Shown: positions 23,886 through 38,200, numbered from the stretch's first letter. The stretch is DNA of 64,000 nt from Microplitis mediator (GCF_029852145.1 NC_079969.1:6076001-6140000); one strand, 5' to 3'. Numbers and translations: made by a program. The notes: a model not told the origin generated them from the sequence alone.

Positions 23886-24486
23886 GGTTACACTATCGAT
23901 ACTTAAGAATAAGTGTATTACGCTCATGACATTAAAAATATCAAAAACACTCAACAAACTAAGGACACTAAAACATTAATGCGCGAAAATACTAGTTCAT
24001 TAATTTTCAATAGTTCTGTAATATTTTTCCGTAAGGAATATGTGGGCACAAATGCTCTGGAACTTTAGTGTGACGTTAGTGCTATACTGTCATGCGATCC
24101 CTAGTCGACAGAACCGAAGGGCCTTACCTATTCAGGCTAGCGCAGTAATCAGTGCTGTTCAAAATACACTCAAAATCGTGTGACGTATGTCTCACTGCAG
24201 AATGTTCTCTTGTGAGACTCGCGTAGCACGATTGTGTGTTCCGAGAGCCCAATTGAAGCTGATTGGAATCCGATTGGTGTGTAATAGGAATTAATCAGTT
24301 CCTATTAGACTATTTGATCAGAGATGTCTATTCTCACGTTCGCACGGCGAACATAAAGTCCGAAATACACGGAGATAAAAACATTGCACTATTAGCTATC
24401 GAACAGATCGCTAAAGTAGTATTATAATTGATACTAAGCTGTGTTACATGATTTTCACTATACTACATATCAATATGGTATATCCT
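23886..24486. other. Intergenic sequence, nothing recognised
   Basis: No gene is visible. A few short inverted words occur, for example CCAATTGAAGCTGATTGG near 24250, without clear element ends. Confidence 0.35.
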
Positions 24487-25316
24487 TTCAACAGCATTTT
24501 AAGTAACTGCTAAGACCACAATAAATATATTGATATGAACGATACTAAATACTTATTATAATGATCCTAAGGTATTTCTAATATGCCGAAATGTATATAG
24601 CGATTGCCAGCTAACATTTCCTTGCAACAGCAAAATGCATCGAGATAATCGCGATCCACGTCTCAAAGTGCCATCAGTCATAATCAAGTTCTTAAGCCCA
24701 CTCGTCTTTTTCTTAACATACAAATGCGAAGTGATTATACAGTAATTGTTTATTAAATAACAGTCATTATTGCTAATATAATGAACGATTGGGTAAAAAA
24801 TAAATTAATCGAATGGAAGCTGTAACAGACAGTGTAAATTTTCGAAGTTAGTGTCAATTATTAATCTCGACTTGAAATAAAATTGGGTTGAAAGTTTAAG
24901 ATACAAATTAATATATTTTAACCTCAAATTTTTGTATGGATGCTATCTACCTGTATAAATTATTTAAATTAGTAAGCTTTCTGACGTATCGTCACATGAA
25001 TGAATTAATAGAAAGTCACTATAATGAGACGGAATCGCTACGATCGCAATACAACTTTCCGATATCGAGATCTGTCTAGATTCTGATAATCATGATACGG
25101 TAAACTGACGCTTTAAGTATACAAAGTATTAGTCAACAGAATATCGTGATCGTCGTGACTAAAAACCCATAGAAATTACCGCACAAATTTATTGTTAATA
25201 AATCAGTAAGTGATTTCTCAGTTTAACTTATAATTAGTCAATCGATATCTTTTCCTTGTTTGCTGTCACATATGTAAATTCTTGAGGGTCATTAAAAGTA
25301 ATACTTCAATTTATTT
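24487..25316 (+). repeat. Left arm of a large inverted repeat
   Basis: This ~830-bp arm is the reverse complement of 32226-33055. Aligned by eye, mismatches are few near the inner end (about 3 in 300) and more frequent near the outer end (about 7 in 90). It begins at ACAGCATTTTAAG and ends at ACTTCAATTTATTT, and contains no open frame. Confidence 0.85.
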
Positions 25317-26484
25317 CCACGAAATTGTTTGCGTGTACGTTGGCCGCCGATAAGATAGAAATTTTTCCCTGAATTTTAGATTTTTTTTTTTTCAAAATCT
25401 TTGTTCGTTACTTGATTGATATTCGCACACCTCAAACTCGAAATCTTATGACTTTAAGCTGTAAAAACTATTCAAATTTCATTAATTTTTTTCTGTAGAA
25501 TGAGCGATTGAGGTATGCACTTTCGGATTTTCCAAATTGTTATATTCAATTCGACTCAATCTTCAAAAAAGTGGTACTTTCGATTTTTTTTTTTTTTTTT
25601 TTCCAGTAATTATCCCTATATTTCGATATTCAAATTTTATAGTGAAGAGTTGTGTTACTATAGAAGCAAAGCATACATTTAACTGCGGTTAATATAAACT
25701 AAGTTAAACAACGTTACAATAATATAATGTGTCAGAGTATATAGGAAGGATAGTTAGTGTTGTGGGGTCTTCACAGTACAGTACCCACTTTCGTATAAAA
25801 GCTCGTGTAACTATGCGGAATGGATCACAATCTCACGGCTCACCGTGTATAATATAACCGACTGTGATTTTAAAATTTCAAAATAAACCAAAAATATTAT
25901 TAATAAAAATAAATATTTATGATAAATAAATACAATCGGTTGTTTTGAATTTCATGTTAAAAATTATTATAAAATTATATATATATATTATAAAATAAGT
26001 AGTGATTAAATAATAATATCAATATTGATATATATATGATAAATAAATAAGTGCAAGTGAAGTGGAATAAGTAATTTATTATTTTTTAGTTCATCGTTTC
26101 AGTGATTAACGAAATTTAAGAAACAAAAACAGATTTATTATCAAAGTGAGTAATTTATAGTAAGTCATAATATTATTTTGAAATATGAATTGCATAAAAA
26201 TTAAATATTATAAAATGATTTAAATTTGTTATTATAATTATCAAAATTGTTTGATTAATATTCATTGAAGCATGTTAACATAACTCTCACTTTTTATCAT
26301 TAGTGTGAGCGGTAAAATACTTTCATGTGAAGTATGAACCTCTCACCCAATTCTTAATGTATTTCGTAAACTTCCTTTCAGCTATTATTATATTTTCCCA
26401 TAATGAAAGTTACACTCGAACATAAATTTAAATAATAATGATACTAATGAAAATAATAACAATATTAACAATAATAACAATAAC
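25317..26484. other. Interior of the large inverted repeat, left part
   Basis: AT-rich, non-coding sequence. The phrase GAATGAGCGATTGAGGT.TGCA at 25499 recurs at 10409, hinting at another dispersed repeat. No transposase, integrase or capsid-like frame was seen. Confidence 0.4.
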
Positions 26485-26545
<61 letters not shown>

Positions 26546-26574
26546 GTAATAACAATAATAATAATAACAACAAC

Positions 26575-26643
<69 letters not shown>
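26485..26643. repeat. AAT microsatellite
   Basis: About 160 bp of nearly uninterrupted AAT trinucleotides with a few AAC and AGT variants. All open frames over it are artefacts. Confidence 0.9.
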
Positions 26644-26789
26644 TTTTCATAGCTAAAAAATTTAATACAATGTATCGTCTAGGATAGTCAGTAAGCTACT
26701 ATGCTAATAATTTAATTTATGAGCTATAATTGCTCTTCATATAGATTATGCTCGCAATTTAATGTTGAATAATGATCAGAGTAATATTG

Positions 26790-27200
26790 TTAAGCCACAA
26801 AAAATTCAGGGCCGAACTATGAGATTTATTTTAGGGGTTAATATACCAGAGTGAAAAGTATACTAAATTCATTAGGTTGGATGGGTGTAGAACAAAGAAT
26901 GAACTTAAACAGCTGTACTTTAATTTATAAAGTAATACTGAATAAAAAACCGAGTTTATTAGCTAATAATATATTTAAGATTAATAATAAATATCAGTAT
27001 AATACAAAAAGCGGTTCATTAGTAACTATTAACCACACTAAAACGCATACAGCTGAACGAAGGATACAATTGGTTCAATAAACTCCCAAAAAATATAAAA
27101 AAAGAGAAAAGACTGAATATTTTTGGGAGGCTGTTAAAAGAATGTTAAAAAGTGTTATTATATTTAAAAGAATATATTAATGAATACTAGCCATAGACTA
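26790..27200 (+). pseudogene. Non-LTR retrotransposon 3' end, frameshifted
   Basis: Conceptual translation switches frame once. 'KIQGRTMRFILGV' is in one frame and 'SILNSLGWMGVEQR...LIYKVILNKKPSLL', then after a stop 'LPKNIKKEKRLNIFGRLLK', are in others. This is the familiar C-terminal region of insect non-LTR reverse transcriptases (R.AMR.IL..., LGWL....R, the IYK segment, W.LP..I). The stops and frame changes show it is dead. A long TTA run follows immediately, consistent with the simple-repeat 3' tails of some non-LTR clades. Confidence 0.65.
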
Positions 27201-27207
27201 AATGAAT

Positions 27208-27470
<263 letters not shown>

Positions 27471-29426
27471 TTAATATTATTGTTATTATTACTATTAGTA
27501 GAAATATAGAATTTGCCTGTAGTATATTTATGTTCGAGAAAAACCGGTTAAATATTTATAAAAATGCATCTTAAAAATGAAAATAAGTAGCCCTTTAAAA
27601 TAGCAAGGGGAATTTCGTTGACGTGAAGCTGTGTTGAAGTTATTCACCTTTCAGGAAAAACCTGTTACGTTGATAAAAAAATAAATAAATAAATAAACGG
27701 TGTACACTGATTTGAAATTAATTTCTCTTGGATGTCCTAACAAGTCCCCGCATATTTATACTATTGAATAAATTATATTTTTAACAATAATATTGCACAC
27801 TTCGAACGTAGAGTTGTGAGATAGTACTCTATTATTGATAGAAAGGAAAATCATGATTCACTTGAGTAAATCAACGCAACTTGTTGCCGGTGTTTGAAAG
27901 CCACAAAAATGATTAGTGTCTTAGGGGAGGGGGGGAGTTCGTGTACCTATAGATCGTCAAGTAAAATTTTCTAACATTATTATTGACTTCTTATTTTGGA
28001 AGTTCTCTTTGTTCAATAACTAGTTTTAGCCTCCCCTATATATACATATATATACATATATATCCAATTGTATTTTTGAGATCTACTCGACTAATTATGA
28101 CAGATTACGACAGAATTTGATCTTGAGGACAAATACAACAATTGAATTTCTATGAAACCTACTAATAGTGTAATTACGTTTTTTTAAGTTTTTTATTTCT
28201 TTTGTTAATTATTAAACTACAGAGAAAAAAGAATAGTGGAAAAATTACAGTTTTTATTGCAGAAACAGGACCCTCGTATAATAAACATCAAGTATTATAG
28301 CTTGCACTGTAATACTTAGGACTACTTCTTGTAATAAAGTAATTACAATTATAGATACCAAATTTTACAGTTTCTAATGTATTTTTAGCTGAACAAAACT
28401 TTATTATAACAGGTGTTCTTACTTCTTTCTCTCTCGCACCCAAATAAGCGAACGGTATTATCTTTGTTGCACTTGTGCAGTAAATGGAAACTTTGGCCAA
28501 ATTTTCCTCGTAAACAAACGAATATTATCAAAAAATTAAAGCGCACTTCGCTAGATTAGACAGTAGTGTATTAATCTGCAGTTTGTAGTTTGTATTTAGA
28601 GATTTTGTTTCTGAGAAAAACTCAGCCGAAAATATCTGATCACCCCTGATAAATGAAACGCTATTAAGGACTGAAAAAGTCTTTTATGAAACTGTAATAA
28701 TTTCTACGTCTCAGAAATAGTGTAATTTTTACAGTCCCGAAGTAGAGAGACTTAGTAGATATTTAAAACTGTATTTTTCCGTATATTTTTTTCGGTATAA
28801 GTAAAGAAGAATCGCTATTTTTCAGCTTCTTCGGAAAAATACACGGGTCAACAATTAATAAAAGTAATTGATTGTTCAAAATATTACATGAGCATTTGAG
28901 TTGTAAGCTTTAGGATTTTTCAAACACTTCCGTATTTTTTCTAAAATTTCATCGACGATATCTCAGCTATATCTCATACCCTGCAAACTCATATATCACA
29001 TAATCGATTTAATATCAGTGTTATATAAATTTTAGATTATCCTAGCAGAAAACGAACGAAATTAATCTATAATTGACTTTCAGTCTCCTGCTGTGAACCA
29101 ATTTATATGAATTATACATATATCCTTGAAGGATACGTTTTTATATGAAACAATATAACTTTTATTATATATTCTAATTAATCGTGTTGTGTGGAGGAAG
29201 ATAATTAACAGTTGCGAGTGGATATTACTTGATTCAAGTGAATATATAATTGTTATAGTGGCATTGACATATTTTTTCAAGTCAAGTAAATTATCATTCC
29301 TGCTTAGTAAAGATTACTTGAATCAAGTAATTATGTATTTGATCCAATAAATAGCTCTTTAATTGAAAGAATTGCCTACATACAAAGTAAATAATTTATT
29401 TGAATTCAAAAATCATTTTTTTCACA
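27471..29426. other. Interior of the large inverted repeat, right part
   Basis: Non-coding sequence. Between about 28210 and 28780, CTGTAATA/ACAGTTT words recur in both orientations between CAGAGAAAAAAG and TTTTTCCGTAT, possibly another palindromic element. A short open frame at 28288-28500 falls inside it and is not considered a gene. Confidence 0.35.
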
Positions 29427-30246
29427 CACGGAAAAAAAATATTAGTAAATATTACTGCACTGAAAAAAAAGTTTTTTTCCACCTAGAAAATTTATCCCTC
29501 CCGTAAAGAACCTGGTATTCTAGTTTTTAAAATACCAAAGTTTTTTTCCCACACTAATAAGTATTCTGATTGCTAAAAAACTCGGTTTCCTTCTCAGCAA
29601 AATACCAAAATAAAAAATATGGCTGACTTAACCTCACTCAGTTGACACATATTTAAGTAATGTTTATTTTACTACGAGCCTTTTTTTATTAATATTAAAT
29701 TAACTACTAATTTTAAAAGTTGTATTTATAATAAAATTACTGGAAAATTTAATTTCTATAAAATGTAGTGATCAGGATGTAATTATAATTACTGCGGTTG
29801 CTATGGTAACGCAGCATTAAGTTTTAGCTCTAGAAAAAACTTAGGTATTCTCAAGGGAAAAATACCAGTTTTTTGATATTAAGAAACTTATACTGGATAT
29901 TAAAATACTCGGATAAAAATATTTTGTATCCTGGGAGGAAAAAAACTTTTTTTTCAGTGTGAGATTCTCGTCAACAGCACGCCTAGACCGAATCTCAGTA
30001 AATATTACTGAGTAGAACGTAAGAAATTAATAACAGATGCATTTTTTTGACCAGTGTTTTGTAGTTTTTTAAGGTTTAAGTAGTAATTTTAAATAGCCAA
30101 GCAGTATATTTCAACGATTAACTGTTAATTATAGCAGTTTAAACATCAAAATCATAATTTTACTGATTGAAACGACATTAGTTATTGAACATAACATAAA
30201 TAATTAGAAGTTGAACTACAATTATTGTCAATCATTTTTTTCCGTG
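29427..30246. mobile_element. MITE with CACGGAAAA termini, carrying a second element
   Basis: The ends CACGGAAAAAAAATA and TTTTTTTCCGTG are inverted repeats with CA on both outer sides, and AGTAAATATTACTG palindromes flank the inserted unit. The inner element (29458-29959) has its own ends. The terminal CAC.GAAAA motif is shared with the elements at 11622-12637 and 58366-58609. Confidence 0.6.
29458..29959. mobile_element. Nested MITE with CACTGAAAAAAAAG termini
   Basis: The ends CACTGAAAAAAAAGTTTTTT and AAAAAACTTTTTTTTCAGTG are inverted repeats. They are followed inward by matching CCTAGAAAATTTATCCCTCC-like and CTGGGAGGAAA sequence. The interior has AATACCA/TGGTATT words in both orientations and is non-coding. 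Confidence 0.65.
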
Positions 30247-30344
30247 CACGGAAAATAAACAATAACTATTACGTACGATATTATAGATTTAAATATCAAA
30301 AATGTCATTCTAGCAACATTAATTTGCACAAAGTATTCTTAGCT

Positions 30345-30560
30345 TCAACAATTTTTACACTTTGACTGTAATGTTCAACGCGTGTAGGTATATCGCTTAA
30401 ATACAAGAATAACTTCCTAAATTTCAATGCGTGAGGTGGCCGCGCGGACCAAAGCTCAGGGGTTATACATCTTGTCCGCCAAAGGTCGACAGTTCGAGTC
30501 CACTATTCGGCAGAAAAATATCAAGATCACTATTACATTGGTCTGGATAAATAGATGTAC
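30345..30560 (+). repeat. Dispersed repeat with tRNA-like promoter boxes, copy 2
   Basis: Matches the minus strand of 7500-7740. It contains GTGGCCGCGCGGACCAAAGC, then AGTTCGAGTCCACT and 'TTCGGCAGAAAAATATCAAG', and ends in AATAAATAC. It is probably a SINE-like copy. Confidence 0.6.
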
Positions 30561-30589
30561 GAATAAATACTACATATAGGTACATGAGT

Positions 30590-31005
30590 GATAGGAAATT
30601 CTCGATTCAGTGTCTTGCTGGTAATAATTCATCAGAATTCAAGCGGTCTTTGAATGAAGTCAACAGGTTTTTCATTCATACCAATGTCCTAAAATTTATT
30701 CCTGAACACTGGATAAATTTTGAATAAATTCGTACAAAGCTCCGGCAAAATTCCAACCGACTTCTTACGGAAACTTACATGAATATTCAGTGATTTATTC
30801 TTAAAGTAAAAAATTTTTATTTTTGATTTAGTCTACTGCCAATAATTTCGCTGGAGCTTTATAAGAATTCTTTCAGAATTTATCCGGCTTGATAGAAAAA
30901 ATTTAAGGGCATCGATATAAATTAAATACCTGTCACTTCATTTAAAGATTGATTGAATTCCGATGAATTATTACCAGCAAGACACCGAATCGAAAATTTC
31001 CTATC
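30590..31005. mobile_element. MITE with GATAGGAAATT termini
   Basis: Inverted repeats of about 60 bp at each end (GATAGGAAATTCTCGATTCA with its partner TGAATCGAAAATTTCCTATC-like end, continuing through AGACAC, GCTGGTAATAATTCATC and GAATTC) enclose a ~300-bp non-coding centre. Confidence 0.7.
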
Positions 31006-32225
31006 GGCTATTCTTGACAATAATTTTTCTGCTATTTATGTACCTTTCCGCCAGATGTCACTAAGATCTTACTAGGAATCCGTTACGTGATAAAAACTTT
31101 TTATTTATCTGGAAAATCTTACATTATTTTTCTTAACTGCATCTTTCTGCAATTATGTACGTTCAGCTGATGTTACTTTTTTTTTTTACTGAAATTCTCA
31201 CCATCTGTTACGATAAAATTGCACATCTAGTTTTCACCCGGAATTCATCCGGAAGTCCTACTTTGACACAAATATGAATTCCTTAGGAATTCTACTGACT
31301 CACCGCCGGAATTCCCGAAGCTTTTTACACGGGTACAAATAAAAAGTAGAGTAAAAAATTAATACTAACTAATTTGAACCGTTTTATTGAAGTGTAAAAA
31401 TTTGTAAATTTACTCGAAACAAAAAATTTAGATTTATTAAGATCTAATTAGATTATAATTAAACAATTTATTCTAATTGTTAGAAAAAAATCTTTATACT
31501 ATTGATTTACTTATCATATATTAATCTTGAATAATAATTAATCATTTTTTACGATTATTGCTTTTATTATCATTATTTACTTTATTTATTACACGTTATT
31601 AGAATTTTATTTCTCATCTGAAAACATCTAAACTGGTTCTAAACTATAACATTTATTATGACCAGCATAGAAATCAATAATAAATTTATAGTATATCATT
31701 AAAAAAATAAAAACATAACATTTTTACACTGCGATAAATGTAACAAGTGTAAAGTAGTAATAATAAATGTATATTTGATTCATTCATTCATATATTTTTA
31801 ATTTTTATCGAATTAAATTAGATATTTATAGACACCTGGATACATTCTAATCGGCTAATTAATCATTTCCGACTATGACCTATTCTAGACACAAGTTAAT
31901 TTATTAAGTAATTAAGAAATATCTTAACGACTTCTTTAGTATTTATACTTTGTTATAAAAAAATTAATTTAATGGTTACTATGAATACATATTTTTTTAT
32001 GACGATAATAATAAAAATGTATAATTAAGAGTAATAATAACTATAATTCATTTTTTATCGTTGATTTCCTTATTTATCTGATCGACTTTACATTCGATGA
32101 TGATTAGCAAACCCAATATTTATTTTATTTCGATAATAATCTATGTTTTTTTTTCACAAGGGTTCATTTTTTAGATGTTTATATTTCTATTAATATTTAA
32201 GTATTACAAAAGTTCGCAACTGTCT
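31006..32225. other. Interior of the large inverted repeat, far right
   Basis: AT-rich, non-coding sequence. No open frame or bounded repeat could be supported. Confidence 0.4.
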
Positions 32226-33055
32226 TAAATAAATTGAAGTATTACTTTTAATGACCCTCAAGAATTTACATATGTGACAGCAAACAAGGAAAAGATATCG
32301 ATTGACTAATTATAAGTTAAACTGAGAAATCACTTACTGATTTATTAATAATAAATTTGTGCGGTAATTTCTATGGGTTTTTAGTCACGACGATCACGAT
32401 ATTCTGTTGACTAATACTTTGTATACTGAAAGCGTCAGTTTACCGTATCATGATTATCAGAATCTAGACAGATCTCGATATCGGAAAGTTGTGTTGCGAT
32501 CGTAGCGATTCCGTCTCATTATAGTGACTTTCTATTAATTCATTCATGTGACGATACGTCAGAAAGCTTACTAATTTAAATAATTTATACAGGTAGATAG
32601 CATCCATACAAAAATTTGAGGTTAAAATATATTAATTTCTATCTTAAACTTTCAACCCAATTTTATTTCAAGTCGAGATTAATAATTGACACTCACTTCG
32701 AAAATTTACACTGTCTTTTACAGCTTCCATTCGATTAATTTATTTTTTACCCAATCGTTCATTATATTAGCAATAATTACTGTTATTTAATAAACAATTA
32801 CTGTATAATCAGTTCGCATTTGTATGTTAAGAAAAAGACGAGTGGGCTTAAGAACTTGATTATGGCTGGTGGCACTTTGAGACGTGGATCGCGATTTTCT
32901 CGATGCGTTTTGTTGTTGCAAGAAAACGTTAGCTGGCAATCGCTATATACATTTCGGCATATTAGAAATACCTTAGGATCATTATAATAAGTATTTAGTA
33001 TCGTTCATATCAATATATGTATTGTGGTCTTAGTAATACCTTAAAATGCTGTTGG
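32226..33055 (-). repeat. Right arm of a large inverted repeat
   Basis: Reverse complement of 24487-25316 over about 830 bp, ending at CTTAAAATGCTGTTG. Sequence outside both arms does not match, and no clear target duplication was found. Confidence 0.85.
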
Positions 33056-33607
33056 ATGAATATTTTTATAGTAATATGTTATAGTAATATCTTAACCCAG
33101 TGATGGTGTTGAAATGAACCTATTCTAAGATTTTTTTTTAAAGTGTATGATAATTCAAACATAGCATTGAAGCCACTGACGTTTCAAGTGCCGACATCAA
33201 AATTTAAACATTCATTAAATATTATAATTTTACTAAGTAGAAAAAAATGAAGGCCATACGAGTCACTCAGTAAACTCTTTCACTCTTTTTAAATATTTTT
33301 CAAAGTATTTTGACAGTTAATCTCAATTTTTATTTAAATTAAAATATCGATAGACTCAATGAAATCAGTAATTTCGATCAGATAAAAAAAATTTGATAAA
33401 GAGATAATCAGAAATAATTGCTGATAAAATTAACGAATATAAGTCATTTATTTAAAGCTATCATTGTGACTTAGTATTATTTCTGTGGGTTAATAAATAT
33501 ACTTGAACATATTCGTAAGTAATATATTTTACCAAAATTTATTATTTGATCCACCCACCCAGACATATACATACCTATAGACAGATATATTGATGGGTAG
33601 GATAGTA

Positions 33608-33768
33608 CTCTCTTAAAATGAATCAGTGAAAAAACCAACAAATCAGTGAATATTCACTGCGAATCTGTCCCAAGTATATCACGGATTCAATTAGTGATAT
33701 ACTTGGGACTATTTGTGCAGTGAATATTCACTGATTGAAGTACTTTTCACTGATTCATTTTAAGAGAG
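33608..33768. mobile_element. MITE family A, short copy
   Basis: Termini CTCTCTTAAAATG and CATTTTAAGAGAG are exact inverted repeats flanked by TA on both sides. The inside is a palindrome of AATCAGTGAA, TATTCACTG and CCAAGTATATCAC words. Confidence 0.75.
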
Positions 33769-33894
33769 TAGGTAGACAATAATGTTAGAATCGGGATCAG
33801 TGGGTGATAAAATGACTATTTAATGTTAACACAAAATTTAACGAACTAATTACAGGCAGCCTACAGATTTATATAGTAGTATACAAATTAAGAG

Positions 33895-34056
33895 AACGGG
33901 GATGACTGTCTCACGGGTTGGTTGTCACTACGGTCATTGATAGCGATCGGCATCGAAGAATCGCGAAGATATTAGCTTCCTTCGACACCGATCAATGTTT
34001 GTATTTCTTTCGTTAGGTTTTCTTTTATAACTGCTGTGACAACCATACTTTCTAAA
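33895..34056. mobile_element. Short palindromic element, diverged copy of 9008-9137
   Basis: Shares GACTGTCTCACGGGTTGGTTGTCA at its left end in part (CGGGTTGGTTGTCA exact) and TGTGACAACCATAC at its right end. The middle is also self-complementary (GATAGCGATCGGC / CACCGATCAATG). Confidence 0.5.
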
Positions 34057-34200
34057 ACCGAATTAGAGAAAATCACTGTTTGGCAGTGAATAGTCACTTG
34101 ATGCCAGTGACAAGTATACAGCTATTTGAATTAGTGACATACTTTTCACTAGGAAACAGTGAATAGTTACTATTTTAAGAGAGTACCTGATCTCCCCTAT

Positions 34201-34430
34201 AGGGTAGAAGTACCGTTTTTGGTCACCAGTACCAGTTTTGGACACTTGAAAAATTTAAATTAAATAATTTGTAAAATACTCAATGACATAATTTATTTTT
34301 AAAAATATGTTCAAAGATACTTTTATCCTGCTATTAAAATGGAAATTTCATTTTATACTTTTTCATTAATTAAAATAAAGTATTAAATGTCCAAAAATGG
34401 AGCAGTGGCCACAAATAGTACTTCTACCCT
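34201..34430. mobile_element. MITE family E, copy 2 (intact)
   Basis: An intact 230-bp copy with termini GGGTAGAAGTACCGTTTTTGG and GGCCACAAATAGTACTTCTACCC in part, flanked by TA at both sides. It provides the reference for reconstructing the nested copy at 3016-4578. Confidence 0.75.
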
Positions 34431-35246
34431 ACATAAGATTCTATATATCGTGGAATTTATCACATTATAATGATTTTATATGTTTTTGAAGACGTAACGC
34501 TTTTCCATATAGTTTTCATAGATCGAGAATCAAATTATCATACAAAACGTGTAATTTGTTGTATAAAGTTGTCATTAATCGAATAAATAACATCCGTTCA
34601 AAAACTAAATTTTTAGTTCTGGTGTAAGAATAACTTAATTTGAATTCCCACTTACCCATATTGAAATAAAAAGGCATGTTTCCGCTATGCACATATGTGT
34701 GAGTTGAGAAAAAGGTGAATTCTTTTGATCGTATTGATTCATCAATCAATGTCATTATAATTATATCGTCAATACGTCCTCTGTTAGTTTTTGTATTTAG
34801 TTTCTTGATTGATTTTTAAACGCTCAATTAATTACTATTCATTTTGTTAAAAATCACAATCAATTACTAGTAATATTGTATGGTTTTTTTATTGACTTTT
34901 TATTAGTATCTCTATTTGAAAAAAAAAAAAAATACATCACTCTCTGAAAGCATTTTTTCATAAACTTTTGTCTAAAGAATAAAACTATTTTTTTTTTTTA
35001 CTGAAAATGAGGGTCAGAACCTTGAAATTTCAAATTTCACAAAAACAAGGTCATTCAAAGGTCCATAGTTTTTACAATTTGTTTCTTTACATAGATCGTT
35101 ATAGACATTCAACAAAAACCAGTTTTTTTTATTTAAAAATAAGTTATTCTGTATGAAAGTCAATTTATTCTTTTGTTAATTTAATTTTATCAATCGATTT
35201 AATGAACTATTTAACTAAGTAAAAAATTTTTTTTTTTATCTAATAG
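34431..35246. other. Upstream region of ebony
   Basis: AT-rich sequence before the ATG at 35247. No promoter element is certain. The short minus-strand frame at 34516-34755 has no family resemblance. Confidence 0.3.
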
Positions 35247-38200
35247 ATGGGATCATTACAACAGCAATCAACGTTAAAAGGAAAAAAAGTAAACAGTGAA
35301 AATGAAGCTATTATTCCTAAAATATTTCAAAATATTCAAGCTCAATTCAGTAAACAAATAGCTATTATTTATGAAGGTAAGAATTTTTAACAGATCAATC
35401 AATCAATCCAAGGAACTTTTAATCAATCAATAAATCATATATTTTTATTCTTATTTATGTTTATATTTAGATAAAAGTGAAGAATTTAAGATAACATATG
35501 AAGAATTAGAATGTTTGACAAATAAGTTAGCAAAAACATTGAAACGTCTGTGTACAATAAATAACAATAGAGATGCAATAATTGCTGTTTCAATGAAACC
35601 GACATACAATTTACCAATCACATTATTGGCTATTTTGAAATCAGGAATGGCTTATTTGCCGCTGGACGCTGAATTTCCTCAGGCACGGGTCACTCATATT
35701 ATTGATGAATCGCAACCATTGATGGTTATTGTCGATGATGGTAATTATTTTATTTAAAAATCAACTAGAACAAGAAACTCATTTTGCTTATGGATTTTTT
35801 TTGTTATTATTAAGGAACCCTGATTTAAAAAAATGATTAAAAATGATTTCACACGTTAAATGTCCATAAGAGACAGGATTAGAAATGATTTGAAGGATTA
35901 AAAAGTATTTAAAATGATTAAAAAACAAATCATTTTAAATACTTTTTAATCATTTTTTTTAATCAGGGAAGCCTTAAATGTTACTTCTTAACTTAAGCCT
36001 CTATTTTTATACTTTAATATAAAAGATCATAGTTTTTCTACAGCGAAAAAATTTTTTTTAAGGTAAACATATATTATTATTATTAGGCCTTCCCTATTGA
36101 AAGCAATTCCATATCCGGCCAATTTAGTCGAGATCAAATTCAAATTCAATTTTTCAATTTTTAAACCCAGCCAAATTCACTATAGTAAGACATCTAGGGC
36201 GTATTCAGAGAAACACTTTAGAGATTGACAAATATTTTGTGCAACCCCTGCTTTGAAAGTTGAATTTCCGAGCGCTGTAAGTCGTGTCGGAAGCGCCAAA
36301 TATACTCAGCCTTGCCTATACATTTTACTTAACCCCACTTGTGCACTAAATAGCCTATAACTTTACAGTTTTAACTTTACTATACTAACGTAGTAATAAG
36401 ATGTCACGACCAGTGTCTTAATATTTTACTTCTCGAAAATTGAACTTTCATAGCAGGGCTTGAAAAAAATAGTGTATCCTACAGGTGGACTAAGAAGCGA
36501 ACATGACAATCCTGATCACGCCATTTGTTTTAATGTTATGATGCACTGACATAAGAACATGTCCTCATATCAACACATCATAAGCTTTACGCTCGTGTCA
36601 CGACAACATGATTGTCAAGTTTTTCGCTCCTTAGTCCATATGAAGCATAAACTACTATATCAAGATAAATAGTAAATAGAAAGTCATGCGGTTTGATTAA
36701 AACCACAGGAACGGAAGAATACCTGATACTGCATTTACCTTCTCCGCGGTTTATATGAATGTATTATGGTACTATCGAAGTGTTCCTCTAGTTAAATTAA
36801 ATCATATTTGTGAAGGCAGAAGTTGCATCTTTCTCTTCCAGAATGAATTTTTGAACATGCCCTTATAGTATAATTGTGTATTTTAAGATCCGGGTAAAAG
36901 TATTTGGCCGAAATCACACCGAAACCATAGACTTTCATTCAAAGAAACTTAAATTTGGCCGAAATTTTGCTGAAGCCATAGAATTTTATTGGAAAAGGTC
37001 GAAAGTTGGCCAAAATTTTATTATTCTTAATAAAAAGCTCGAAAATTAGCCGATGAGAGTCAGCCTATTTTCGGTCTTTGTAGGCCTAATTATCGGTCCT
37101 TTTTCAGCCTAACTAGTATTCAGCCTCGTGTTCTCTAGCTGAACCTTCTGTCGGCCGAGAAAAAATTTTATTATCATTTTGGCTTGAAATTTTTTTACCC
37201 AGACAGTATTGGTTACTGAGCTAGATACTGGCCAGATCAGTAAAGATTATGACCCGGCAGTACAGTAAAATCTCCATAAACTTACCCTGGTGGAAATGTT
37301 TCGGACTTTTCTCTGCATAACTCTGAAAAAGTCTTTAGAACTTTAGAACTGAGTTTTTCAGAGAAAATTCCGAAAAATTTCCACCAGGGTAACGGTCTTT
37401 GTTTCTCAAAAATGGCATCTTATTTTGTCCCGATCTTCCTTATGTAGATCAATATAGATCTAAGTTTCTTCCAAAATAAATCGAATTGGTCTCCCTTATT
37501 GATAAAAATGATTTAATCCATGCTAAGCGTATATTTATACATCAGTCAATTCAGATTGTTTTAAATCATTTCAAATTGTTTCGAATCATTTCAAATCATC
37601 TGTTTTAATCAGCTCTCTACACATGAATTAGTGAAAATAAGTGAATATTCAACTATTCCAAGTGCAAACCGAACCACTAATTTCAAAAAGTGGTTCGGTT
37701 GGCACTCAGAATTAGTGAATATTAACTTATTTCACTTATTCATGTTTAGAGTGAGTGTTACGTTAATCTCAACTATTTTTCCGGCATTATAGAAAAAATT
37801 TTAATGTCTAAAGATAATAAAAAAAAATTATAAGAAAAATTAATCTTCATTATTAATAAACAATTTATCGCAACGATTTTTATTGATAAATTGTTGCATA
37901 AAATGAATAAAAAAAAATTAATTAAGCAAATAATTAAAACTCATGTCCTTGACAATTAATTTATATCGCAAACATCACTTGAAAAAAAAGCATTCAAAAC
38001 ATTTAAAAAAAAAATCCATTTTAATGATTAATTACAAAAAAGGCATCAACTTCCTACTTCATGGGTTGCTGCATTTTTTTTATAACTCAAGGTTATATTA
38101 TTATACCTCCACCCTTCACTCTCTGACTTTGCTTCAATTACCGATAATTATTTTAACCGATTATTCTGCTCAAGGAATTTATTTTAATTACCGCCTCAAG

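Noticed and set aside
34516..34755. 79-codon minus-strand frame upstream of ebony
   Set aside because: No domain, no signal peptide or conserved motif, and length is unremarkable for this composition.
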